Source: Flaviaestuariibacter flavus
GTDB taxonomy: Bacteria > Bacteroidota > Bacteroidia > Chitinophagales > Chitinophagaceae
Direction of reading: 5' to 3'
Assembly: GCF_004337505.1 (NCBI RefSeq)
Contig: NZ_SJZI01000042.1
Location: 800,968-864,967, forward strand
DNA: 64,000 nt
In this document: positions 43,829 through 53,135 of the stretch, piece after piece
Layout: each line of letters starts with the position of its first letter
Numbering within the stretch: the first letter of the stretch is position 1
Notes under the pieces: model-generated
The model's database searches: none
Seen by the model: the letters and a program-made list of their open reading frames with translations, nothing else
Told to the model about the DNA's origin: nothing
Program-made: the position numbers and the translations under genes

Positions 43829-44839
43829 ATGGAAGATAAAGTACCGTCAACTCAGGATCAAAATCTCTCTGAGGTTCTTGACCGGATTACCGATGGCTTC
43901 TACGCGATCGACCCGGATGGAACGGTGCTTTACTGGAACAAAGCTGCCGAAGAAATGCTTGGAAAAAAGAAGGATGAGGTGATTGGTAGATCGCTTTGGA
44001 ACTGTTTTCCGGAGGCCCAGGCGCTTAACTTTTACACGCTTTATCATCAGGCATTCCAGGAACAAAGAACCATTCACTTTGAAGGCTACTACCCCCCACG
44101 GGACATTTGGGCGGAAGTAAGCGTGTATCCTTCTGCAAACGGGCTTTCCGTATATTTTAAAAACATCAATGAACGCAAGCGGCTCGAAAGGGAGTTGCTC
44201 GAGCACCAGCACGGACTGACCGCTGCGATTATTGCGGCGCAGGAACAAGAGCGCTCGCTCATCAGTCAGGAACTACACGACAACGTCAACCAGTTGCTTA
44301 CCTCGGCAAAACTTTATGCCGGTTTAGCCCGTGACGGCGTTGGCGCTGCTGTAGAAATGATCGCAAAGTCCGTCGCCTTGATCCAGGCGGCCATCGATGA
44401 AATCCGCAAACTTTCCGGTCAGCTCTCCGCCTCGTTTGTCAGCTCGGAAGAATTGGAAGATACCCTGGCAGAATTGATAGATACCGTGGCGACCGGCAAC
44501 CAGCTGGAAATCACATTCCATTCAGAGCTTTCCAATCCATTTCCTGAAAATGAAAATATTAAGCTTGCCGTGTACCGTATTTTACAGGAACAGCTGACCA
44601 ACGTGGTCAAACATGCAGATGCGAAGCATGTGGAGGTCACCTTGCGTCAAAGTCAGGACAAGCTGACCCTTGTAGTTGCGGATGACGGCAAAGGGTTCGA
44701 TACCGCACAAAAGTCAGCGGGAATCGGGCTCCGGAACATGCGCACGCGGGCGGAGAGTTTAATGGGCCTTTTCTCCATTGCCAGTCAGCCCGGTAAAGGA
44801 AGCACCTTGTTTGTGCAGTTGCCATTACAAGCTCTATAG
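43829..44839 (+). CDS. PAS-domain NarL-type sensor histidine kinase (orphan 1)
   Basis: 336 residues, no membrane helix. One PAS domain (about 13-115, ITDGFYAIDPDGTVLYWNKA), a coiled linker, the HisKA_3 dimerisation helix with phospho-acceptor His150 in SQELHDNVNQLL, and an HATPase domain with N-box LTNVVKHA and G-box DDGKGFD. Cytosolic sensor. No response regulator is adjacent. Its PAS domain closely resembles PAS 2 of the kinase at 49841 (shared YPSAxGLSVYF), suggesting common descent. Confidence 0.9.
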   Translation: MEDKVPSTQDQNLSEVLDRITDGFYAIDPDGTVLYWNKAAEEMLGKKKDEVIGRSLWNCFPEAQALNFYTLYHQAFQEQRTIHFEGYYPPRDIWAEVSVYPSANGLSVYFKNINERKRLERELLEHQHGLTAAIIAAQEQERSLISQELHDNVNQLLTSAKLYAGLARDGVGAAVEMIAKSVALIQAAIDEIRKLSGQLSASFVSSEELEDTLAELIDTVATGNQLEITFHSELSNPFPENENIKLAVYRILQEQLTNVVKHADAKHVEVTLRQSQDKLTLVVADDGKGFDTAQKSAGIGLRNMRTRAESLMGLFSIASQPGKGSTLFVQLPLQAL

Positions 44840-44954
44840 CGCAAGGGCTCTATAGGCCGGCGGAAGAACTATAATAGTTGGTCTCCGCCTGCTTCGATAA
44901 AGAATCCCTGTTTCCCCGGGGCGCCTCATCTCCAATGCATTTCTGTCCGCTACT

Positions 44955-45257
44955 TTATTCATCTGTATCGCCGTAAAACCGGAGCCTGTTTTTTAATCGG
45001 TATATTCTTTCCTGTGCCTCCTCGAGCCTTTTTAGTATATGCCGGATGACATCTATCCCTTCTATATTTACATTAAGGTCATAATGTAAACGGATCATTT
45101 GTTCCACTTCAACAAGTTGCGAAAGGGGAAGCAATATATCCTCTTCAACAGTGGTCAGTTCGATCAAACCCTGGTCATAAAGCGAGCGGATGAAAGCCTT
45201 CTCAATATTGAGATGCGTACAAAACTCCTCCACCGAAATGTAATGCTCGTCCTGCAT
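44955..45257 (-). CDS. cbpM: CbpM-like chaperone modulator
   Basis: 100 residues. A MerR-type N-terminal helix pair (YISVEEFCTHLNIEKAFIRS, LYDQGLIEL) is followed by a long helix with HYDLNVNIEGIDVIRHILKR. This is the layout of CbpM, which binds and restrains the DnaJ paralogue CbpA. It begins 5 bp after the stop of the upstream DnaJ-like gene, the standard cbpA-cbpM order, supporting the call. Confidence 0.85.
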   Translation of the reverse strand: MQDEHYISVEEFCTHLNIEKAFIRSLYDQGLIELTTVEEDILLPLSQLVEVEQMIRLHYDLNVNIEGIDVIRHILKRLEEAQERIYRLKNRLRFYGDTDE

Positions 45258-45262
45258 ATGCC

Positions 45263-46159
45263 TTATCTTAAATTAGACAGTTCTGTAAATAGTTCTGTTT
45301 CTCTTTCACTTAGGTTTGTCGGGATCTTTACCTTGTACGTCACATACAGGTCTCCAAATTTGTCCTCCTGCTTGTATAGCGGAAACCCTTTTCCTTTAAT
45401 TCTGACCTTTGTGTCGTTCTGCGTACCGGCAGGGACTTTGAGCTTTATCTTGCCGCTCATCGTGTCTACTGTTGTTTCACCACCCAGCACGGCGGTATAT
45501 AAATCAATTTCTGCTGTCGTATACAAGTCGTTGCCGTGGCGCTTGAACCGCGGGTCTTCATCGATATGAAAAGTGATGTAGAGGTCGCCGTTTGGCCCGC
45601 CATTCGCGCCCGGTCCGCCATGTCCTTTTAATTTTATCTTTTGGCCGTCCTCAATGCCGGCCGGAATGGTGATGCGGATATTTCTGCCATCTACGGTTAA
45701 GGTCTGCTGGTGTGTGGTATAGGCTTCCCGAAGTGGCACGTGCAGTTCCGCCTGGTAGTCGGCGCCTCTGAATTTTTGTTCCTGCCTCCTGCTTCCGCCC
45801 ATTCCTCCAAAAAGCGATTCAAAGAACTCGGAAAAATCTCCCTCCGCAAATTGCCCACCAAAGTGGCCAGCCCTGCCTTCAGAGTTGTGCTGGCTGTACG
45901 GTCGCTGCTGCCTGGCTTTTTCAAACCCTTCGGCATGCTTCCAGTCCTTACCATACTGGTCGTATTTTTTTCGCTTTTCAGGATCGCTGAGCACTTCATT
46001 GGCTTCATTGATCTGCTGGAACTTCCGCTTTGCTTCGGTATTGTCGGGATTCACATCCGGATGGTACTGCCGGGCCAGCTTGCGATAGGCTTTCCGGATG
46101 TCGCCGGGAGAGGCGTTTTTGTTGACTCCCAATGCCTGGTAATAATCTATAAAGTCCAT
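45263..46159 (-). CDS. cbpA: DnaJ-class chaperone, CbpA-like
   Basis: 298 residues starting [20 protein letters not shown]; an in-frame ATG 39 bp upstream abuts the previous stop and is less likely. J-domain with HPD in RQYHPDVNP (about residues 31-36), a Gly/Phe-rich segment ([10 protein letters not shown]), then the C-terminal beta-barrel substrate domains. No zinc finger, so it is CbpA type, not DnaJ itself. It works with DnaK as a stress co-chaperone, and its partner CbpM is encoded downstream. Confidence 0.92.
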   Translation of the reverse strand: MDFIDYYQALGVNKNASPGDIRKAYRKLARQYHPDVNPDNTEAKRKFQQINEANEVLSDPEKRKKYDQYGKDWKHAEGFEKARQQRPYSQHNSEGRAGHFGGQFAEGDFSEFFESLFGGMGGSRRQEQKFRGADYQAELHVPLREAYTTHQQTLTVDGRNIRITIPAGIEDGQKIKLKGHGGPGANGGPNGDLYITFHIDEDPRFKRHGNDLYTTAEIDLYTAVLGGETTVDTMSGKIKLKVPAGTQNDTKVRIKGKGFPLYKQEDKFGDLYVTYKVKIPTNLSERETELFTELSNLR

Positions 46160-46198
46160 GGTCTCGTTTAATAGCTGATCACGGGAACCCCTGTTCAC

Positions 46199-47380
46199 TT
46201 ATAAGCAACCTGCCAGTATTTCCAATCCTTCTTCCGCTATCGCCTGCTTCATGGTCAGGGGAGGAAAGAGCGTGAGCGTCTTTTCCTGGGTAGCAAACAA
46301 CAGTCCCTTTTTCAGGCATTTCTGCTGGATGCGTTCGGCATATTTCGCATCGCTGACCTCGATGCCGATCGCGAGCCCCAGGATGCGCAGGGTAGCACCC
46401 TTCCTGAATTTCATTTGACTGAGCCTGTCTGTAAAGAGCTGGCTCAGGGCCGTAACGTTGCCGAGTATTTTTTTCTCATTTTCTTTCCAGTAGCGGATGT
46501 TGGCCATCGCGGCTTCCACGGCCAGGGGATGCCAGCCATACGTAGAGTAAAACCGGAAGCCGTTCTTCAGCACTTTGTTGGCGATCTTTGCCGTAGTCAT
46601 ACAGGCGCCCATCGGAACGGCGCCCGCCGTAATGGCTTTGGCGAGGCAAAGGATATCCGGCTCTATTCCAAAATGCTCGCAGGCAAACAGCTTTCCCGTT
46701 CTTCCGAAGCCACAGGCTACTTCGTCCATCACCAGCAGCGTTCCATAGCGCCGGCACAAGGCGCTGACCTTTTTCATAAAGGCATGCTCCGGTATCATCA
46801 CCCCCAGGTTGCAGATGATCGGCTCCATGATCAGGGCGGCAATATTCCTGTTCTTCAAACGGGCTTCTACCTTGCCGGCAGCTTCATCGTCCAGCGGGGT
46901 CCTGATCTTGATGCAGTTCGGCAAAAGGTTTTTGAACTGCTCCCTGTTTTCCGAACTGCCGATACTTAAGGTGCCGATGGAGTTGCCGTGGTAACTTCCT
47001 TCCACCGAAAGAAATTTTGCCCTCCCCGTATACAACATGGCTATCTGCATCGCTGCTTCCACCGCTTCGGTACCGCCCGTGGCACGGACACTTTTCTGCA
47101 GCCCGGCCGGGGCAATGGAGGCCAGCAATTCTGCAAGGTCCACCCAGCCCTTGTAGTGGTAGCCCGGCGCGATATAGTCGGGTATTTTCGCAGGGTTGAC
47201 TCGGGATTGTATTTCTTTTCTTTTCCAGCCCAGGTTTCCCACGCACCAGCCCGCATTAAAATCAATGTAGCGCTTGCCGTGCTGATCGTAAATGAGATCG
47301 CCTGTTGAGCGCGCTACCTGGATATCCTCTGGCTCCTCGGTGGAGACAAAGAACTGCTCTTCTCTTGATTGCCGCTTCAT
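46199..47380 (-). CDS. Class III aminotransferase
   Basis: 393 residues, PLP-dependent. Motifs: RATGGTEAVEAAMQIAMLYT, the PLP-phosphate loop GSYHGNS, Asp in VMDEVACGFGRTGKLFACEH, and the Schiff-base Lys near 245 in CLAKAITAGAVPMGA. Family members act on ornithine, acetylornithine, 4-aminobutyrate or beta-amino acids; the substrate is not evident. It lies directly upstream of the cbpA gene on the same strand with 39 bp between stop and preferred start. This linkage of a metabolic aminotransferase with a co-chaperone pair is unusual. Confidence 0.88.
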   Translation of the reverse strand: MKRQSREEQFFVSTEEPEDIQVARSTGDLIYDQHGKRYIDFNAGWCVGNLGWKRKEIQSRVNPAKIPDYIAPGYHYKGWVDLAELLASIAPAGLQKSVRATGGTEAVEAAMQIAMLYTGRAKFLSVEGSYHGNSIGTLSIGSSENREQFKNLLPNCIKIRTPLDDEAAGKVEARLKNRNIAALIMEPIICNLGVMIPEHAFMKKVSALCRRYGTLLVMDEVACGFGRTGKLFACEHFGIEPDILCLAKAITAGAVPMGACMTTAKIANKVLKNGFRFYSTYGWHPLAVEAAMANIRYWKENEKKILGNVTALSQLFTDRLSQMKFRKGATLRILGLAIGIEVSDAKYAERIQQKCLKKGLLFATQEKTLTLFPPLTMKQAIAEEGLEILAGCL

Positions 47381-47415
47381 GATCGATTGTAAAAAGGGAG
47401 ATGACGAAAAAGGGT

Positions 47416-47458
47416 ATCAACCCGAAAGCGCTCTTCCGCAGAACGCTTTCGGGTTGAT
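47416..47458 (-). terminator. Terminator after the 181-residue gene
   Basis: 15-bp stem ATCAACCCGAAAGCG / CGCTTTCGGGTTGAT, 13-nt loop; on the minus strand it is followed by ACCC and TTTTT. Confidence 0.75.
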
Positions 47459-47485
47459 CCCTGTATGCTGGCTTTTTCCCAACGA

Positions 47486-48031
47486 TTACCCGACCCTGCC
47501 TTTTCTTTTCAGCAGCAGGATGCCGGCTGTGATCAGCAGGGCGGTAGTCGCCATCCTTGTGACAAAAGCCGTGCGGTTGTGTTTCCATTCGGCCCGCCAG
47601 CCCCTTTCGATCCAGGGGTTGGGAAGAATGCCGTGCCTTAGGTCATTGATCTTTTCCTGGATGACGTCTATGCGGTCGGCAAGTAGGAGCGTCATCCAGT
47701 GCGTGGCCGTTGCCTCGCTGTACTTGTAGGCATAGCGGCGAACGGCGCCGCTGAGGCCCGCCGGCGGCGTGGAGGTGCCGAAGACGCGGGTCACACCGGG
47801 GCGCTCAATCGAATGTAGGACCTCCATGTCAATAGGCTGCTGGGGCGCCTTTTCATAATTGAAGCGGTCGTGGTCCGCGCCGTTCGTATGCTTCATCGGG
47901 TACTGCGGGTCGTTTTCCGGATCCGCATCGATGCCCCAGCCAGGGATGTCTTTGGAGCGGCCGTCCATATTCCGGGCTGCTATTTTCCGGTCCTGGAACT
48001 CATGTATTGTTTTTTCTAATGCATCTTTCAT
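47486..48031 (-). CDS. Protein of unknown function with C-terminal membrane anchor
   Basis: 181 residues. The first ~145 are hydrophilic and Pro/Asp/Arg-rich (ARNMDGRSKDIPGWGIDADP), with STPPAGLSGAVRRYAYKYSE, and a single hydrophobic helix near the end (TRMATTALLITAGILLL) followed by KRKGRVG. This suggests a tail-anchored inner-membrane protein. The alcohol dehydrogenase gene ends 10 bp before its start, so they share an operon. No family recognised. Confidence 0.65.
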   Translation of the reverse strand: MKDALEKTIHEFQDRKIAARNMDGRSKDIPGWGIDADPENDPQYPMKHTNGADHDRFNYEKAPQQPIDMEVLHSIERPGVTRVFGTSTPPAGLSGAVRRYAYKYSEATATHWMTLLLADRIDVIQEKINDLRHGILPNPWIERGWRAEWKHNRTAFVTRMATTALLITAGILLLKRKGRVG

Positions 48032-48041
48032 AACAAAGGGT

Positions 48042-49202
48042 TTAAGCCGCGTTGGCGCGGGGAGGGATTAATAAGGGTTTGATGATGTTGTCCAGCTTTT
48101 TGGAGAACATGCGGTAGGCGTCGGGTATTTCTTCCAGGGGGAAGCGGTGTGTGATAATTTCCTTGGGATTGATCCGGCCGCTCATGACGTGATCGATCAG
48201 CCGGGGCAGCAGCCGTTTTACCGAGGCCTGGTTGGCCCGTATGGTCAACCCTTTGTTCATGATACTGCCGAGGGGGGCGAGGTTCCACGGCGGGCCGTAT
48301 ACACCAATGATCGATACGATACCGCCTTTTTTAACGGAATTAACAGCCCAATGGAAGGCAGTGGCGGTGCCGGCCTGCATCAGGAGCGATTTGCCGGAAA
48401 TAGTTTGCCATGGATGGCCGGTAGCCTCGCAGCCCACCGCATCAATACACACGTCGGCACCATAGTAATCGGTGGCTTTTTTCAGGAATACCACGGGGTC
48501 TTTCATCTCCCTGAAGTTGTACGCCTCCGCAAAGGCCCACTTGCGGGCAAACTCCAGGCGGTAGTCCAATTCATCAATGACAATAACGCGTCCGGCACCA
48601 AAGAACCAGGCAAAGCGGGCCGTCATCAGCCCGATCGGGCCGGCTCCGAACACCACAACGGTATCGCCTTTCTGGATGCCGCCCTGCTCGGCAGCCTGGT
48701 AGCCGGTGGGCACCACGTCGGTCAGCAGCACCGCGTTTTCCTCGTCCATACCATCCGGGATCTTGGTGGGACTCACATCGGCATACGGAACCCGAACATA
48801 CTCGGCCTGTCCTCCATCGTAGCCGCCCCCAGTATGGGCATAGCCGAAAAAGCCGCCGACGGCGGTGGCTTCGGAGTTTGCCTCGTGGCAGTTACCAAAG
48901 AGTTCCTGTTTGCAAAAAGGACAGCTGCCGCAGGCAATGTTAAACGGTACCAGTACGCGGTCGCCCACTTTCAGTTTTTGTACACCCGGGCCTACGTCTA
49001 CCACCACACCGGTAAACTCATGGCCAAAGGTCATGCCTACTCGCGTATCGGGCACCATCCCATGATACAGGTGCAGGTCGGAGCCGCAAATAAGGGACCG
49101 GGTAACCCGGACAATGGCATCATTGGGATGCTTGATCTCCGGCATTGGCCGGTTACGGTCGGCCCTTATCTGGAAGGGCCCGCGAAAGTTCATCGCTAAC
49201 AT
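48042..49202 (-). CDS. Zinc-dependent alcohol/formaldehyde dehydrogenase-like protein
   Basis: 386-residue medium-chain dehydrogenase. Catalytic zinc region ICGSDLHLYHG and GHEFTGVV, structural zinc cysteines CGSCPFCKQELFGNC, and the nucleotide-binding VVVFGAGPIGLMTARFAWFF. It resembles the glutathione-independent formaldehyde dehydrogenase subgroup, but the substrate is uncertain. ATG at 49202 (MLAMNFRGPF) or 49193. First gene of a two-gene operon with the membrane-anchored protein 10 bp downstream. Confidence 0.9.
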   Translation of the reverse strand: MLAMNFRGPFQIRADRNRPMPEIKHPNDAIVRVTRSLICGSDLHLYHGMVPDTRVGMTFGHEFTGVVVDVGPGVQKLKVGDRVLVPFNIACGSCPFCKQELFGNCHEANSEATAVGGFFGYAHTGGGYDGGQAEYVRVPYADVSPTKIPDGMDEENAVLLTDVVPTGYQAAEQGGIQKGDTVVVFGAGPIGLMTARFAWFFGAGRVIVIDELDYRLEFARKWAFAEAYNFREMKDPVVFLKKATDYYGADVCIDAVGCEATGHPWQTISGKSLLMQAGTATAFHWAVNSVKKGGIVSIIGVYGPPWNLAPLGSIMNKGLTIRANQASVKRLLPRLIDHVMSGRINPKEIITHRFPLEEIPDAYRMFSKKLDNIIKPLLIPPRANAA

Positions 49203-49840
49203 AAACCTGTTGATTTAAGAATGAAACAAAAAGGAGAACGGAATCAAGCGCTGTGGGGGGTCGATCGAACCGGTGGAATGTCACAATAGGCGTACCCGTT
49301 TTGTTTGATGAGCCTGGATTTTTTGAACAGAAAAATCAAACATAACAGTGATGTATAGTGGCTTTTTACTGTGCATATCGACGACCCGGGTTCCACCGGG
49401 TTGGTTTTCAAAGTGTCGCCGCTCAGCAAGCGTCGTCACCGAATTGCTGACGTCAGGCGCCCCTCCCCAAAATGCCTGTTGCCGCGAATGCCGGACGAAA
49501 GCTGTGCATCGGACAATTATTCCGCACGGATGCAACCCAGGTTGCCCGGTAATATGTTCCCCGGCCAGCCATTGCAGGAATTTGCAGCCCTGCGGTTTTT
49601 ATCCCATCGGCGGCACGGGCGGCAGCGCGTTCCGAAAGGAAGGATGCGCCGATTTTGCTGGACCGACGGAAAAAATTCAATTGCCGCCTCGATGAGGAAT
49701 GCGGGTTCTTTTTGCTAAGAATATCTACCTAGGTTGTTGAAAAAATCCAGGCTTTTCCGCCGCAATATTCAAACAGATGCTAATTTGACCGGACGTTCAA
49801 TCGCTTGTAAAGACTACAAGCCAAAACTATCTCCCGTCCT
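49203..49840. other. 638-bp gene-free divergent spacer
   Basis: Between the divergent alcohol dehydrogenase and second kinase. Several short overlapping frames exist on both strands, none with coherent protein-like composition. Nothing recognisable except an AT-rich stretch just before the kinase start. Confidence 0.6.
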
Positions 49841-52039
49841 ATGAGAAAACCGGTATTACCTGACGCCGAATGTCAAGGTCCTGTGTCCTGTAGTTGCGCA
49901 TCTGACCAGCCTTTATTCGAAGCACTTCTCGACACTTCCCTGGATATCATCTGTTCGGTTGACCGGAACGGGAGGTTTACTTATGTTTCAGCCGCTGCCA
50001 GGCGGGTATGGGGCTATGAACCCGAAGAACTGGTGGGGAGGGCATACATGGAGCTGGTGGTTCCATCAGACCATAAACTGACCACCGCCGTCGCCGCTTC
50101 ACTTACATCGGGAACAGAGGTGACCGGCTTTGAAAACAACTACATCCGGAAAGACGGAAGCCTTGTTCCCATCCTCTGGTCTGCCCGATGGAGTGAAGCA
50201 GAAAAAACGTTGTATTGCGTGGGCAGGGACAACTCGGAAAAAAAGCAGGCCGGGCAAACCGACCAGCTTCGCCTGGCCGCCATTTACGACGCTATCCAGG
50301 ACGGTTTTTTTTCAGTGGACCGGAATTTTACCATCCTGCACTTCAACCGGAAATCAGAACAGATCCTTTTAAAAAGAAAGGCCGACATCATTGGTAAATG
50401 CCTTTGGGATGAGTATCACGAGGCGATCGCCCTGAAGTTTTATACGGAAACCAACCGGGCGTTCCGGGAAAACACATCCGTTCATTTCGAAGAATACCTT
50501 CCTTCACTGGGCAAATGGTTTGAGGTGAGTGCCTATCCATCCGCGGAAGGGCTTTCGGTATACTTCCAGGATATCAACCCGCGAAAGCAGCTGCAGCAGA
50601 AACTGCAGCTGGCCAATAACCGTTTTGAGCTGGCCACTAAGGCAACCTCCGACGTCATCTGGGACTGGGAAATAGAAAGCGGCAATTGTTTTTTCAATGA
50701 GCAGTTCACCCTGTTGTACGGCTACGAAAACAAAGAGGATTCGGTCTTTAAGAACTGGATGGATAACATTCACATCGATGACAAAGCCAGCGTCGTGGCA
50801 TCGGTTAACAGCGCATTGAAAAACGCTGGTGTGCGTCAGTGGGAGCGTGAATACCGGTTTTGCCGCAAAGACGGCTCTACGGCCCACGTGCTCGACCGGG
50901 GCTTTATCATCCGGGATGCCCACGGCGAGGCCGTACGCATGGTGGGCTCGATGCAGGATATCACCCGCTTAAAGCAAGAAGCCACGGAGCTGAAGAAACT
51001 CTCGTTGGTAGCCGAAAAAACCGTGAACGCTGTGGTGATGACCGATAGCGGGCAACGAATCACCTGGGTCAACCAGGCCTTTACAGATATTACCGGGTAT
51101 AGCCTGGAAGAAGCGCTGGGAAAAAGACCGGACAAGCTCCTGCATGGCCCCAGGACCAGCCCGAAGACAAAGGCCTATCTGCGCGACCAGATCCGGAAAG
51201 GCCTGCCCTTTCAGTGCGATATCCTCAAATATTCAAAATCCGGCAAAGAGTTCTGGGTCGAAGTTAAAGGGCAGCCGATCCTGAATGAAAGGGGTGAAGT
51301 GGAGCAGTTTTTTGCTATCCAGACCGACATAACCGAGCGCATCGAATTGCAGCAGTTGGTGGTGGAGGAAAAGATCGAAGCACAACGGGAGATCACCAAG
51401 GCGATGATCCAGGCGCAGGAAAAGGAGCGCTCGGAGATCGGAAAGGAACTGCACGACAACGTTAACCAGATCCTGACAACCATCAAGCTGTACCTGGAAA
51501 ATATCCGGCACTTCCCCGGGCAAAGAGACCTGTTTATTGATAAAGGCCTTGCGCTCACCCAAAAAGCAATGGAAGAGTCAAGGAGCCTGGCCCACCGGCT
51601 GGTAGCACCGGCATTGGGAGACGGTAGTTTCAGGCTGACCATTGAAGAACTCCTGGGCCATTACCAGTTGTTGAATCTGTTCACGGTAGATTTCGCGTTC
51701 ACGGTTTGTGAGGAAAAGTTAGGTACCTCCTTTCGCCTGGCGATTTACCGGATTATCCAGGAGTGCCTCACAAACGTGGTCAAGCATGCCAAAGCGACCC
51801 GGGTAACGGTGAGCATCCTTTACGAAGATCAGCTCGTAAAATTAATTATCAGTGATAACGGACTGGGCTTTGACGCGTCAGCAAAGTCAGGAGGGATCGG
51901 GTTCGTCAATATGCGGAACCGGGCTTCCCTGTTCAAAGGCGAAGTGCAGGTGAACGCTACACCCGAAACAGGTTGCACGATCAACGTATTCTTCCCCACC
52001 ATCAACGGACAGGTAATACCCATGGGCAGGGAGGCTTGA
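49841..52039 (+). CDS. Multi-PAS NarL-type sensor histidine kinase (orphan 2)
   Basis: 732 residues, no membrane helix. Four PAS domains: PAS1 about 28-125 (SLDIICSVDRNGRFTYVSAA), PAS2 about 145-250 (AIQDGFFSVDRNFTILHFNR), PAS3 about 262-380 (SDVIWDWEIESGNCFFNEQF) and PAS4 about 390-500 (VNAVVMTDSGQRITWVNQAF). HisKA_3 with phospho-acceptor His538 in KELHDNVNQILTT, then HATPase (LTNVVKHA, DNGLGFD). No neighbouring response regulator. The repeated PAS array suggests several cytosolic or redox inputs. PAS2 is the twin of the PAS in the 43829 kinase. Confidence 0.92.
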   Translation: MRKPVLPDAECQGPVSCSCASDQPLFEALLDTSLDIICSVDRNGRFTYVSAAARRVWGYEPEELVGRAYMELVVPSDHKLTTAVAASLTSGTEVTGFENNYIRKDGSLVPILWSARWSEAEKTLYCVGRDNSEKKQAGQTDQLRLAAIYDAIQDGFFSVDRNFTILHFNRKSEQILLKRKADIIGKCLWDEYHEAIALKFYTETNRAFRENTSVHFEEYLPSLGKWFEVSAYPSAEGLSVYFQDINPRKQLQQKLQLANNRFELATKATSDVIWDWEIESGNCFFNEQFTLLYGYENKEDSVFKNWMDNIHIDDKASVVASVNSALKNAGVRQWEREYRFCRKDGSTAHVLDRGFIIRDAHGEAVRMVGSMQDITRLKQEATELKKLSLVAEKTVNAVVMTDSGQRITWVNQAFTDITGYSLEEALGKRPDKLLHGPRTSPKTKAYLRDQIRKGLPFQCDILKYSKSGKEFWVEVKGQPILNERGEVEQFFAIQTDITERIELQQLVVEEKIEAQREITKAMIQAQEKERSEIGKELHDNVNQILTTIKLYLENIRHFPGQRDLFIDKGLALTQKAMEESRSLAHRLVAPALGDGSFRLTIEELLGHYQLLNLFTVDFAFTVCEEKLGTSFRLAIYRIIQECLTNVVKHAKATRVTVSILYEDQLVKLIISDNGLGFDASAKSGGIGFVNMRNRASLFKGEVQVNATPETGCTINVFFPTINGQVIPMGREA

Positions 52040-52146
52040 TGTGTCGTGCCCGCCAGCGACGGCGTTTTGCGGGCGAACCGCAGGCCGGATGCCGTTGCGG
52101 AGGGTTGCCCCGTCGTTCTTATTACAGGGGCCTGTATGTGACCATC

Positions 52147-53133
52147 CTATTCTTTAGGAACTGCCGCCTGCTCCGATTTTGCTTTGCGCCTGAAAAAGCC
52201 GCGCAGCAGGAAGTTGTGCTGTAAGGCCTCCATATTTTCATCCAGCTTTTTGCTTGCGGCCTGGAGGTTTAGCAAGGTGGTTTTGATGCTTTCGGCGGCC
52301 GCTTTGTCGTGGAGCAGCAGGCCGGCCGTGCCGGCACTATCGTTCAGCGATCCGCTGGTTGTAACCAGATTTGAAGCAATTGCATCCGCTTTTGCGGCAA
52401 CGCCCTGCAATTGCAGGATGGTGGCCCGCAGCCGCGAGAAGACCAGGGTATCGGAAACCAGTTCGTTGGCAAAGTTTCCGCTTGTGCTGAAACGGGACGA
52501 ATAGCGTTCCAGGTTGGCCGTGAGTTGCCGGGTGTTGAGCGAGGATTGCTGTAAGGCCGCAGCGATGGTTTGGAGGTTGCGGTACAGGTCTTCGTCTTTC
52601 AGCAGGCGGCCGAGCGTGCCTTTGCCGGCCGCCATTTCGCGGCTCACTGTTTTGAGATCGGCGGTTATTGCCAGCAGGTTGACGCTGTTGGTTTGCAGGG
52701 TGGCCAGCAGGTCGTCGGGCGACAGCGCCTTTTCCACCTGCAGCACATCGTCCTGCTGAATGACCGGCGCTGCCGCGGTTCCGCCGCTGATCACCACGAG
52801 CTTGTTGCCGATCAGCCCGTCGGCCCCGAGCTTCACTTTCGCATCGCGGTGAATGAAGCGCTGCGCCTTCGTTTCGATATTCAGTACCACGCGCACGGTA
52901 AAGTTGTCCTGGAACGCCACCGACTTCACCGTGCCGACATTCACGCCTTCGTACCAGATATTATTGCCCGCCCGCAACCCGTTGGCGTCCGGGAAGAAAG
53001 CCTGCACCTGGAAGGAGGAGGCAAACAACTTCTTCTGCCCGCCGAGCTTGAAAATGGCTGCCAGGATTATGGCAATGCCGACGACGAAAAAGAGGCCGAC
53101 AATGATCGCTTTCCTGTTTCGCCGGGTCTCCAT
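52147..53133 (-). CDS. mlaD: MCE-domain lipid transport protein MlaD
   Basis: 328 residues. One N-terminal membrane helix (KAIIVGLFFVVGIAIILAAI), the MCE domain (about 40-120, FFPDANGLRAGNNIWYEGVN and VGTVKSV), then a long predicted coiled helical tail (about 145-315). This is the substrate-binding periplasmic subunit of the Mla ABC lipid system. It begins 2 bp after the ATPase stop. Tail length is greater than in E. coli MlaD and may form a needle-like channel toward the outer membrane. Last gene of the operon. Confidence 0.92.
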   Translation of the reverse strand: METRRNRKAIIVGLFFVVGIAIILAAIFKLGGQKKLFASSFQVQAFFPDANGLRAGNNIWYEGVNVGTVKSVAFQDNFTVRVVLNIETKAQRFIHRDAKVKLGADGLIGNKLVVISGGTAAAPVIQQDDVLQVEKALSPDDLLATLQTNSVNLLAITADLKTVSREMAAGKGTLGRLLKDEDLYRNLQTIAAALQQSSLNTRQLTANLERYSSRFSTSGNFANELVSDTLVFSRLRATILQLQGVAAKADAIASNLVTTSGSLNDSAGTAGLLLHDKAAAESIKTTLLNLQAASKKLDENMEALQHNFLLRGFFRRKAKSEQAAVPKE

Positions 53134-53135
53134 GG

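Noticed and set aside
49281..49718. Several 75-115 codon frames between the alcohol dehydrogenase and kinase genes
   Set aside because: Mutually overlapping on both strands, poor composition and no motif.
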